A stretch of DNA of 5,686 nt from Actinomycetota bacterium. Lineage in GTDB: Bacteria; Actinomycetota; Thermoleophilia; Miltoncostaeales; Miltoncostaeaceae. The position numbers were made by a program, and so were the translations under genes. Each line of letters opens with the position of its first letter. The first letter of the stretch is position 1. Shown here piece by piece: positions 1-5,686 of this stretch. The stretch is from NCBI GenBank assembly GCA_005800465.1, contig SYFI01000014.1, forward strand, positions 1-5,686. Direction: 5' to 3'. The notes under the pieces were generated by a model. The model ran no database searches and was not told the origin of the DNA. It worked only from the letters and a program-made list of their open reading frames with translations.

Positions 1-841
1 GCGCATTCATCAGGAAGTCGCCGAATGGACGCCCCCCCTCGCCCGTCGTGTTATTGCGCGTGAAGGCCACACCGGTCCCGGACCGCTCACCGGTATTGCC
101 AAACACCATCCGCTGCACATTGACCGCCGTACCGAGGTTGTGGGGGATCCCGTGATGACGCCGATAGTCGTACGCCCGGCGGTTCTCCCAACTGTCAAAT
201 ACTGCCCGGACCGCGCCATCCAACTGCGCCCGGGGATCCTCTGGGAATGCCTCCCCGCGGTGTTCTGCGAAAATGGATTTGAACCAGTCACACAGCCGGC
301 GCAGATCATCGGCACTCAGATCGACGTCCGACTGCGCACCCCGCTCGGTCTTGAGGGCGCCGAGAGCGGACTCAAAATGATGCCGTTCGACCTCGCAGAC
401 CACATCGCCATACATCTGGATAAAGCGCCGATAGGAGTCGAACGCGAAACGGGGGTTCCTCGTGACGTCCGCCAGCCCCTCCACGCTTTTGTCGTTCAGG
501 CCCAGATTAAGGATCGTGTCCATCATCCCGGGCATCGAGTCGCGCGCCCCGCTTCGCACCGACACCAGGAGGGGGTCGGAGGGATCACCCAAACGCTTTC
601 CGGCGCTCGCCTCAAGCGCAGCGAGGTGGGTGTCGATCTCATCCGTGAGCCCGGCCGGCAGCACCCCGTCCGCGCCCAGAAACGCCATGCACGCGGCGGT
701 AGTGATCGTGAACCCGGGAGGTACGGGGAGCCCCAGGCGCGTCATGTCGGCCACGTTCGCGCCCTTGCCGCCAAGCAGGTCGCGAAAGTCCCGGGATCCC
801 TCGCTGAAGGCGTAGACCCATTTGGTCACGCCACCCGGCAT
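1..841 (-). CDS. ppdK: Pyruvate, phosphate dikinase, N-terminal part (runs off left edge)
   Basis: Cytoplasmic enzyme that interconverts pyruvate + ATP + phosphate and PEP + AMP + PPi. The window holds its first 280 codons with no stop. Translation from the ATG at 841 gives the PPDK nucleotide-binding domain in canonical order: KWVYAF at residues 7-12, LLGGKGANVADM (22-33), LGLPVPPGFTITT (36-48), LLVSVRSGARDSMPGMMDT (91-109), NPRFAFDSYRRFIQMYGD (129-146) and NVQRMVFGNTGERSGTGVAF (241-260). The last residues, GDFLMNA, stop just before the usual QGEDVVAG segment. The RSGAR and MPGMMDT segments mark PPDK rather than PEP synthase. The family usually reads TRNP where this protein has TRNN (261-264), probably neutral. 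The start shares one base with the glyS stop (TGATG), with a weak GGGTGG nine bases upstream, so translation is probably coupled to glyS. The phosphohistidine and PEP-binding domains lie outside the window. No PPDK regulatory kinase/phosphatase gene lies between glyS and ppdK. Confidence 0.96.
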   Translation of the reverse strand, partial: MPGGVTKWVYAFSEGSRDFRDLLGGKGANVADMTRLGLPVPPGFTITTAACMAFLGADGVLPAGLTDEIDTHLAALEASAGKRLGDPSDPLLVSVRSGARDSMPGMMDTILNLGLNDKSVEGLADVTRNPRFAFDSYRRFIQMYGDVVCEVERHHFESALGALKTERGAQSDVDLSADDLRRLCDWFKSIFAEHRGEAFPEDPRAQLDGAVRAVFDSWENRRAYDYRRHHGIPHNLGTAVNVQRMVFGNTGERSGTGVAFTRNNTTGEGGRPFGDFLMNA

Positions 842-2940
842 CAGTCGCCGCCACCCGCGGTCACCAGCACGGTGAAGTCGGCGGCGCCCGCATAGGCGGA
901 CTCCGCCCTGCGTACGAGGGCGTGGCGACGATTCCGATCGGCAGGGTCTTCGGCGTTCACCATGACCGCCTCGAAGAAGGCGTGAACCGGGGGGGCCAGC
1001 GCGGCGGCGGCGGCGATCGCAGCGTCTGGGTCGCCCGCGTGACGTGCGGCGGCAATTGCCGCCTCGGCAGCGTCGAGGGCAGCTCCAAGGGCATCTTCGT
1101 CGGGGTCGCCAGCCGAGACAAACCCTGCGAGACCCGACTCGGACCCCGCGACGATACGACGGCAGCGGGTTGCGGCCGTGGCGGCGCGTGCCAGATCGGC
1201 GTCGGCCCGCCGTGCATCGAGCGCGCGCGCCCACGATGCCATGGTGGCCAGGCCGCCGGGCGCCGAGGCGATGGCCGCACGTACTGCGTCCCCCGCAACG
1301 TCCTCCTGCCCCAGATGGTACGCGAGGCGATCGGCCATGAACGACTCAAGCTCGGCAAGCGCCGCGTTGTCGTCGAGCACCAGATCGGCACCTTGCGATC
1401 GCAGGCGTGCGAATGACGGCGGGAAGATCTGGGCAGGAACAAGATCCCAATCGCGCTCGAGCGCCAGGCGCACGACCCCTGCGGCAGCACGGCGAAGTCC
1501 GTAAGGGTCTTTCGATCCGGAGGGGATTTCCCCGATCAGGAATGCCCCGGAGAGGTTGTCCACCTTCTCGGCCAGAGCGAGGAGCGCCCCCGCGGCCGTC
1601 GACGGCGACGGGGAGTCGGGCCCCTCAGGCAGGTACTGCTCGGCGATTGCGACGCAGGTGGCTTCATCGCGCCCCGCAAGACCCGCGTAGTGACTCGCCG
1701 CGAACCCTTGCAGCTCACTGAACTCGGCCACCAGGATTGCGCCCTGATCTACCTTCGCGAGCGATGCGGCATCCTCCGCCGTGCTGCGGATGCTGGCCTC
1801 CACACCTGCGCCCTTCGCCAGATCACCCACGCCGGCGACCAGACGATCGCGCTTCTGTGCAAGGGTCCCAAGGCGGGCATGGAAAACGATGTCATCGAGC
1901 CGCGAGTTCAGGTCGTCAAGCCCGCTGGCCACGTCGCGGTCGTAACTGAACGCGGCATCCTGCAGCCGGGCGTCCAGCACGCCTTCGTTGCCGCGAACAA
2001 TGACGTCGGCATACGCCGGGTCGCCATTGGACACGGCAAGGAATATGGGCATAAGGGTGCCGTCCGCAGCGCTCACAGGCATGTAGCGCTGGTGGCTTTG
2101 CATCGCAGTGACGAGCACCTCCTCCGGGAGTCGCAGGTGGTCCCCCGCGATGGACCCGGTGATCACGCTCGGCCACTCCACAAGGTGAACGACCTCCTCA
2201 AGCTTGTGCGCGGGGTCGCTCCACGAGCCTCCCGCTGCTGCAGCAGCTGCGTCCAGCCCATCGGTGATCGTGGCGCGCCGCTCCAGGTGATCGGCGAGCA
2301 CCGCGGAGCACCGAAGTTGCTCAAGGTATGACCGGGCCTCGGACACCTCGACGGGGCCACCGAGGAATCGGTGACCACGGGTCACGCCGGAGGCCGGCAC
2401 ACCGGCGACGTCGAATGTGCACGTCTCGGATCCAACCTTGGCGGTGATCCAGCGAACCGGGCGCGAGAACCGCAGCCCCGTGCCGTCGCCCCAGCGCATC
2501 GTCTTTCCAAACCGCAACCCCTCAAGCACCCGACGGGCGATCTCGGGCACCAGATCGACCAAGGCGGAATCCTCGCCGGGCCGGTCAAACCATACGAAGT
2601 CGCGGCCGCTCTCGGCGTCAGGTCGTGTGACCAGATCGGCCACCGCAACGCCCTGCCCGCGCGCGAACCCCTCACCGGCTTTCGTCGGCGCGCCATCCTC
2701 GCCAAACGCGGCAGTCGCCGCTGGCCCGCGCACTGCCATCGCCTCACCGGACTGGCGCGCAGGCACGTCTGCCACAAACACCGCGATTCGACGTGGGGCC
2801 ACCCATGCCACGGGGTCGCCGCCGCTCAGATGCAGCGTGGACAGCGCGTCACTCATCAGCGCAGGCGCTTGCAGAATGGCCTCGCGACATGCGCTCGATG
2901 GCAGTTCCTCGCACCCGATCTCGATGAGCAGGTCAGGCAT
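841..2940 (-). CDS. glyS: Glycyl-tRNA synthetase beta subunit
   Basis: Beta subunit of the alpha2beta2 glycyl-tRNA synthetase. It binds and recognises tRNA-Gly while the alpha subunit activates glycine. The 699 residues match the usual length of about 690. Visible landmarks are the N-terminal LLIEIGCEELPS (4-15), GVTRGHRFLGG (185-195), EWPSVITGSI (255-264), LVTAMQSHQRYMPV (276-289), FLAVSNGD (300-307), RGNEGVLDARLQDAAFSYDRD (316-336), the HD-like region with VAEFSELQG (404-412), GSKDPYGLRRAAAGVVRL (475-492) and the C-terminal DALR-like anticodon-binding end with FFEAVMVNAEDPADRNR (655-671). The frame stays open upstream to 3024, but homologues begin at the MPDLLIEIG methionine, and a GGGGGA sits 8 bases before it, so 2940 is preferred. 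The gene overlaps glyQ by 8 bp and touches ppdK at its stop. The C-terminal part is very alanine-rich (about 580-650), as expected at this GC content. Confidence 0.97.
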   Translation of the reverse strand: MPDLLIEIGCEELPSSACREAILQAPALMSDALSTLHLSGGDPVAWVAPRRIAVFVADVPARQSGEAMAVRGPAATAAFGEDGAPTKAGEGFARGQGVAVADLVTRPDAESGRDFVWFDRPGEDSALVDLVPEIARRVLEGLRFGKTMRWGDGTGLRFSRPVRWITAKVGSETCTFDVAGVPASGVTRGHRFLGGPVEVSEARSYLEQLRCSAVLADHLERRATITDGLDAAAAAAGGSWSDPAHKLEEVVHLVEWPSVITGSIAGDHLRLPEEVLVTAMQSHQRYMPVSAADGTLMPIFLAVSNGDPAYADVIVRGNEGVLDARLQDAAFSYDRDVASGLDDLNSRLDDIVFHARLGTLAQKRDRLVAGVGDLAKGAGVEASIRSTAEDAASLAKVDQGAILVAEFSELQGFAASHYAGLAGRDEATCVAIAEQYLPEGPDSPSPSTAAGALLALAEKVDNLSGAFLIGEIPSGSKDPYGLRRAAAGVVRLALERDWDLVPAQIFPPSFARLRSQGADLVLDDNAALAELESFMADRLAYHLGQEDVAGDAVRAAIASAPGGLATMASWARALDARRADADLARAATAATRCRRIVAGSESGLAGFVSAGDPDEDALGAALDAAEAAIAAARHAGDPDAAIAAAAALAPPVHAFFEAVMVNAEDPADRNRRHALVRRAESAYAGAADFTVLVTAGGGD

Positions 2941-3805
2941 CGACCAGATCCCCCGTGATTGCAGCAAGCCAGGCCTCGGCGCATCGGGCCGCGAGGGCGC
3001 GAACGCGCCAGATGTACGCGCCACGCTCAGTCACGCTCACAACCCCGCGCGCGTCGAGAAGATTGAACGAGTGGCTGCACTTGAGAACCTGGTCATATGC
3101 AGGCAGCACCAATCCTGCGTCGAGGCAGCGATTGCACTCGCGCTCGTGGTCGTCGAAGTGGCGGAAGAGGGTTGCCGTGTCGGCGACGGTGAAGTTGAAC
3201 GCGCTCCACTGCCGTTCGTTCTCCTGATACACGTCGCCATAGGTCACTCCCGGCGCCCACTCGAGCTCGTAGACCGACCCCACACCCTGCAGGTACATGG
3301 CAATGCGCTCAAGGCCGTAGGTGAGCTCAACCGAGATGGGAGCAAGATCAATGCCGCCCGCCTGCTGGAAGTAGGTGAACTGGGTCACCTCCATGCCGTC
3401 GAGCCACACCTCCCATCCAAGTCCCCACGCGCCAAGAGTTGGCCCCTCCCAATCGTCCTCCACAAATCGCACGTCGTGGATGGCGGGATCGAGCCCAAGG
3501 GCGGTGAGCGACCCCAGATACAGGTCCTGGACGTCCTCGGGGGATGGCTTGAGGATGACCTGATACTGAAAGTAGTGCTGGAGGCGGAAGGGGTTCTCGC
3601 CGTAGCGGCCATCGGTGGGACGGATGGACGGCTCCACGTACGCAACCCGCCACGGGTCGGGGCCGAGGCTGCGGAGGAGCGTCGCCGGATTGAACGTTCC
3701 GGCCCCCACCTCGGTGTGGTACGGGTGCATGAGCGAGCACCCGCGCGACGCCCAGTAGGCGTGCAGGTCGAGGATGATCTGCTGGAAGCTCGGGCCGCGG
3801 TTCAT
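2933..3805 (-). CDS. glyQ: Glycyl-tRNA synthetase alpha subunit
   Basis: Class II aminoacyl-tRNA synthetase subunit that binds glycine and ATP and makes glycyl-adenylate in the cytoplasm, working with GlyS. The protein has 290 residues, typical for the family. Near-invariant blocks are present: GCSLMHPYHTEVGAGTFNPA (22-41), LGPDPWRVAYVEPS (47-60), RPTDGRYGENPFRLQHY (62-78), VILKPSPEDVQDLYL (83-97), HDVRFVEDDWEGPTLGAWGL (110-129), WEVWLDGMEVTQFTYFQQAGG (131-151) and ELTYGLERIAMYLQGV (160-175). Many homologues read PSRRPTDGRYG; here it is PSIRPTDGRYG. The frame is open up to 3907, but the extra 34 residues are low-quality and unlike the family, and would cross into the divergent gene. The ATG at 3805 fits known N-termini. 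No Shine-Dalgarno sequence precedes it, and a -10-like TATGCT ends 9 bases upstream, so initiation may be leaderless. It is the first gene of the glyQ-glyS-ppdK operon. Confidence 0.97.
   Translation of the reverse strand: MNRGPSFQQIILDLHAYWASRGCSLMHPYHTEVGAGTFNPATLLRSLGPDPWRVAYVEPSIRPTDGRYGENPFRLQHYFQYQVILKPSPEDVQDLYLGSLTALGLDPAIHDVRFVEDDWEGPTLGAWGLGWEVWLDGMEVTQFTYFQQAGGIDLAPISVELTYGLERIAMYLQGVGSVYELEWAPGVTYGDVYQENERQWSAFNFTVADTATLFRHFDDHERECNRCLDAGLVLPAYDQVLKCSHSFNLLDARGVVSVTERGAYIWRVRALAARCAEAWLAAITGDLVDA
2949..2954 (-). promoter_or_regulatory. Probable ribosome binding site of glyS
   Basis: GGGGGA on the minus strand, 8 bases before the ATG at 2940 and inside the last codons of glyQ. It is an imperfect Shine-Dalgarno match, but its spacing supports the internal ATG over the longer upstream reading frame. 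Termination of glyQ just downstream would allow coupled initiation. Confidence 0.5.
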
Positions 3806-3814
3806 CGGCCGGGG

Positions 3815-3820
3815 AGCATA
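3815..3820 (-). promoter_or_regulatory. Candidate -10 box for the glyQ-glyS-ppdK operon
   Basis: TATGCT on the minus strand matches the TANNNT core of sigma-70-type -10 elements. Its downstream edge is 9 bases from the glyQ ATG, so a start site at the usual distance would give an mRNA with a leader of about 0-3 nt. No convincing -35 hexamer is seen at 16-18 bp. The call rests on position and the short motif only. Confidence 0.4.
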
Positions 3821-3836
3821 GCCCGACTGCCCGACT
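3821..3836. repeat. Perfect 8-bp tandem repeat in the divergent promoter region
   Basis: GCCCGACT occurs twice, head to tail, with no mismatch. It abuts the candidate glyQ -10 box and fills most of the spacer between -10 and -35 positions. It could be a chance duplication, a pair of half-sites for a regulator, or a slippage-prone element that changes promoter spacing; the sequence does not decide among these. Confidence 0.75.
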
Positions 3837-3858
3837 GACACCGCACCGCCACGCGTCC

Positions 3859-3885
3859 GAGGATGCGGGATAGGGTCAGATCCTC
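3859..3885. promoter_or_regulatory. Short dyad around the plus-strand -10 box (possible operator)
   Basis: GAGGAT (3859-3864) is mirrored by ATCCTC (3880-3885) with a 15-base gap. Arm centres are 21 bp apart, about two helical turns, and the gap contains the candidate -10 of the epimerase-like gene. Two 6-bp arms are easily found by chance in such DNA, so this is only a possible site for a dimeric repressor. Confidence 0.2.
3871..3876 (+). promoter_or_regulatory. Candidate -10 box for the epimerase-like gene
   Basis: TAGGGT matches TANNNT and ends 12 bases before the ATG at 3889. A start site at the usual distance would leave a leader of about 5 nt. The intervening bases (CAGATCCTCCGC) contain no Shine-Dalgarno sequence; they carry TCCTCC, the anti-SD sense, instead. 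No clear -35 is present at 16-18 bp. Confidence 0.35.
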
Positions 3886-3888
3886 CGC

Positions 3889-5469
3889 ATGCCCCGACGC
3901 TCCACAACTCCGCCGCTTGCAGTGGGCGCGCTCATCGCGGTCCTCGCGGTGTCCGTGGGCGGAGGTTGGTACGCGGCCAAACACCTGAGCCATCCGGCGT
4001 CCCGCCCGGTGGTGGCTGCAGCACAAGCGGAGCCCACCTATGACGCCCCCGCGCCCGAGGATGCCGTCACGTCCCATGAGACGCCGCCAGCGCAGGCCGC
4101 CCCTGCGGTAACGATTCCTCCCGCGCGCAATTCCTCCCAGTCATCCGGCACACCCGCCGAGCCGGTGGCGCCCGAGACAGACACGGCCCCCACCCCGGGG
4201 GGCCCCTCTCGCCAAGGACCACCGCCATCTGCCGCCCCCGCGCGACGACCCGCTACCCCGCCCCGGCCCGCGCCCCGTGCCCCAAGGAAGACGGCCCCGA
4301 CCACACTCGCCCAGTACGTGCCACCGCCCACCGTCACGGTGGAAGAGGATCAACTCCCCGCCGAGGGCACGGCGTGGAGCGAGCTCCTGGCACTGCGCAA
4401 CCGTGCCGGCACCTCGTCGCAGGAGCGCGCCGACATTGAATGGATTCTGAACCTCGCCCGCCTTGCCGCCGCGCCCGACGCACCCGACGGGCGCAAGGCG
4501 ACCGCACGGCGGGCGCTGCGGGTCAATGCCTGGTGGTACCGAACCCACGACTCCCCCACGCAGCGGGTGATCGCCCGTGACCCCGATGGCGTTCTGCTTA
4601 CGTATCGGAAAGGGCATGGGTTCATGGTCAATCCCGTCGCCACCATGGGGCGCTGGCGTAATCTCAACGCCGAATGGGATGCACCCGCGCTGGCCGATGC
4701 CATTGAGGGAATGTTGGTCACCCGCGGCGATCGCATCACCGGGTGGGCTGCGCTGGAGTACTACGACGTACCGGGTGACCCGACGGCGGTGACCCCCGGC
4801 GTCTCCGGCATGGGGCAGGCACGTGCCGCCACGCTTTTCTCGCGGGCCTGGCAGATGACGCGAATCCCCCGTTATGCCGAGAATGCGGCCCGCGTGCTTC
4901 GCTCCTTCACCGTGCCGGTCGACGAGGGCGGAGTGCTGGCCACTGTGCGGAACCCCGGAACTGGCGAATCGGGTCCATGGTTTCCGGAGCGGGCATACCC
5001 GGGGAAGGACTCATGGACGGGTGCGGCCCTGAACGGGTTCATGGCAGCGCTTCTTGGGTTGCGTGGCGCCGCCGACCAGTTGTCGGACGCGCCCGATTCC
5101 GCGCCGGCCTCGCCGATCACCACGCCGTCGGGTGCCCCCGCCGATGCGTCTCAGCCCGTGGCCCCGGAGGCGGGCACAGTGAACGACGCGGCGGTTGCGG
5201 GCGAGATCGCCCGAGCTGCCGCCGAGCGCGGAGTCGCCTCGCTCATCACATTCATGCCGCTGCACGATTCGGGCGCCTGGTCGTACTACGGGTTGCTCAC
5301 GCCCGGCAAGCCGTGGCGCACATACCTGGCCGACCTCAACTACCACTGCTACCACGTGACCCTCCTGCGCGGCCTTGAGTCGCTGTACCCGGGCAGGGGC
5401 CTGGCGTCGGTGGCCGACCGGTGGCAGGGCTACGTAGATCAGCGCGATGCGACATGTCCGGCGCGCTAG
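3889..5469 (+). CDS. Membrane-anchored D-glucuronyl C5-epimerase domain protein
   Basis: A 526-residue protein, probably displayed outside the cytoplasmic membrane. Residues 1-8 are basic (MPRRSTTP), 9-30 form one hydrophobic segment, and 38-160 are a Pro/Ala-rich linker. A possible signal peptidase site (AQA before E48) lies rather far from the hydrophobic core, so anchoring seems likelier than release. From about 163 on it resembles the D-glucuronyl C5-epimerase C-terminal domain: KGHGFMVNPVATMGRW (241-256), LEYYDVPG (289-296), GMGQARAATLFSRAW (307-321), LNGFMAALLGL (381-391), SGAWSYYGLL (461-470), NYHCYH (484-489) and RWQGY (511-515). Y467 and Y485 are 18 apart, as are catalytic Y560 and Y578 of human GLCE as I recall them. 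The family converts D-glucuronate to L-iduronate within heparosan-type chains; the substrate here is unknown and no polysaccharide genes are adjacent. A Pro/Ala/Ser-rich insert (396-432) interrupts the domain. It could be a non-catalytic alpha/alpha-barrel relative. Confidence 0.85.
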   Translation: MPRRSTTPPLAVGALIAVLAVSVGGGWYAAKHLSHPASRPVVAAAQAEPTYDAPAPEDAVTSHETPPAQAAPAVTIPPARNSSQSSGTPAEPVAPETDTAPTPGGPSRQGPPPSAAPARRPATPPRPAPRAPRKTAPTTLAQYVPPPTVTVEEDQLPAEGTAWSELLALRNRAGTSSQERADIEWILNLARLAAAPDAPDGRKATARRALRVNAWWYRTHDSPTQRVIARDPDGVLLTYRKGHGFMVNPVATMGRWRNLNAEWDAPALADAIEGMLVTRGDRITGWAALEYYDVPGDPTAVTPGVSGMGQARAATLFSRAWQMTRIPRYAENAARVLRSFTVPVDEGGVLATVRNPGTGESGPWFPERAYPGKDSWTGAALNGFMAALLGLRGAADQLSDAPDSAPASPITTPSGAPADASQPVAPEAGTVNDAAVAGEIARAAAERGVASLITFMPLHDSGAWSYYGLLTPGKPWRTYLADLNYHCYHVTLLRGLESLYPGRGLASVADRWQGYVDQRDATCPAR

Positions 5470-5485
5470 CCGTGGGAGCCTCGTC

Positions 5486-5494
5486 TAGTCTAAT
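5486..5494 (+). promoter_or_regulatory. Weak candidate -10 region for the cyclophilin gene
   Basis: The 50-bp gap after the epimerase-like gene holds TAGTCT (5486-5491), which fits TANNNT, overlapping TCTAAT (5489-5494), which matches five of six TATAAT positions. Either would leave a leader of about 20 nt that includes the Shine-Dalgarno site. No -35 is evident, and read-through from the upstream gene is equally possible because no terminator hairpin is seen. Confidence 0.25.
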
Positions 5495-5508
5495 GCCCGT
5501 CCACGAAC

Positions 5509-5513
5509 AGGAG
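5509..5513 (+). promoter_or_regulatory. Shine-Dalgarno site of the cyclophilin gene
   Basis: AGGAG lies six bases before the ATG at 5520, a near-ideal match and spacing. It fixes the start codon and contrasts with glyQ and the epimerase-like gene, which lack such a site. Confidence 0.8.
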
Positions 5514-5519
5514 CATTCA

Positions 5520-5686
5520 ATGCCCGCGCTTCCGCCGCCCGCTGATCCGTCCAAGAAGTACACCGCCGTGTTCGACACCACCGATGGTGAGATCCGCTGC
5601 GAACTGTTCGCGGCCGACTCGCCCCAGACCGTGGGCAACTTCGTCGGTCTTGCTCAGCAGGGGTACTACGACGGACTCATCTTTCA
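5520..5686 (+). CDS. Cyclophilin-type peptidyl-prolyl cis-trans isomerase, N-terminal part (runs off right edge)
   Basis: Only the first 55 codons are present and the frame is open at the window edge. The translation shows the start of a cyclophilin fold: the beta strand KYTAVFDTTDGEIRCELF (13-30), then ADSPQTVGNFVGLAQQGYYD (32-51), then GLIFH at the edge, where the family continues with the catalytic FHRV segment. This is the pattern of small bacterial cyclophilins that isomerise X-Pro bonds. No signal peptide or lipobox is visible in the short N-terminus (MPALPPPADPS), so a cytoplasmic protein is likely. The catalytic arginine and the rest of the active site lie outside the window. It sits 50 bp behind the epimerase-like gene with its own strong ribosome binding site, and may be co-transcribed or use its own weak promoter. 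No functional link to the upstream gene is evident. Confidence 0.93.
   Translation, partial: MPALPPPADPSKKYTAVFDTTDGEIRCELFAADSPQTVGNFVGLAQQGYYDGLIF

Noticed and set aside
140..895. A 251-codon plus-strand open frame antisense to ppdK and the glyS end
   Set aside because: The minus strand here encodes clear PPDK motifs throughout. The antisense product has no recognisable domain or ribosome binding site.
2941..3024. N-terminal extension of glyS by 28 residues
   Set aside because: The extra residues are encoded inside glyQ in another frame, are unlike GlyS N-termini, and a better-placed ATG with an SD-like GGGGGA exists at 2940.
2417..3838. A 473-codon plus-strand open frame antisense to glyQ and part of glyS
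   Set aside because: It lies opposite two strongly conserved genes, its translation resembles no family I know, it is rich in Arg/Pro/Ser/His as expected for an antisense frame, and long antisense frames are routine at this GC content.
3806..3888. T-box or other riboswitch upstream of glyQ
   Set aside because: The gap is too short for a T-box, no conserved T-box sequence is visible, and the candidate start site leaves essentially no leader.
3806..3907. N-terminal extension of glyQ by 34 residues, preceded in part by a GGAGGA on the minus strand
   Set aside because: The extension crosses into the divergent gene and does not resemble GlyQ. The GGAGGA is not followed by a start codon at usable spacing.
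5471..5505. CGTGG/CCACG inverted repeat after the epimerase-like gene as a terminator
   Set aside because: Only five base pairs with a 25-base loop and no T-run. It does not look like an intrinsic terminator.

Overview
This is a GC-rich, tightly packed chromosomal window with four protein genes on two divergent arms and almost no non-coding DNA (gaps of 83 and 50 bp). No RNA gene, IS element, CRISPR array, prophage gene or stretch of more than 300 bases without a gene was seen.

Left arm, minus strand (3805 down to 1): glyQ, glyS and ppdK, encoding the alpha and beta subunits of tetrameric glycyl-tRNA synthetase and the N-terminal 280 residues of pyruvate phosphate dikinase, which runs off the left edge. 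The glyQ stop and glyS start overlap by 8 bp, and the glyS stop and ppdK start share one base, so this looks like one translationally coupled operon. It links tRNA-Gly charging with a central carbon enzyme at the PEP/pyruvate node.

Centre (3806-3888): an 83-bp divergent intergenic region. It is too short for a T-box leader. It holds a -10-like hexamer facing each way, each so close to its start codon that leaderless or nearly leaderless mRNAs are plausible. It also holds a perfect 8-bp tandem repeat and a 6-bp dyad.

Right arm, plus strand: a 526-residue extracytoplasmic protein with an N-terminal membrane segment, a roughly 120-residue Pro/Ala-rich linker and a domain that I recognise as the D-glucuronyl C5-epimerase C-terminal family. 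That domain carries a Pro/Ala/Ser-rich insertion of about 35 residues. It is followed by the first 55 codons of a cyclophilin-type peptidyl-prolyl isomerase with a clear Shine-Dalgarno sequence.

Organism: high GC, TANNNT -10 boxes next to start codons, an actinobacterial-looking PPDK N-terminus and an anchored glucuronyl-epimerase-like protein together suggest an Actinobacteriota member. The alpha/beta-type GlyRS argues against the well-known actinobacteria, most of which use single-chain GlyRS, and fits a deep lineage such as Thermoleophilia. This placement is inference, not proof. The most unusual item is the anchored epimerase-like protein; the rest is conserved housekeeping content in a compact arrangement.
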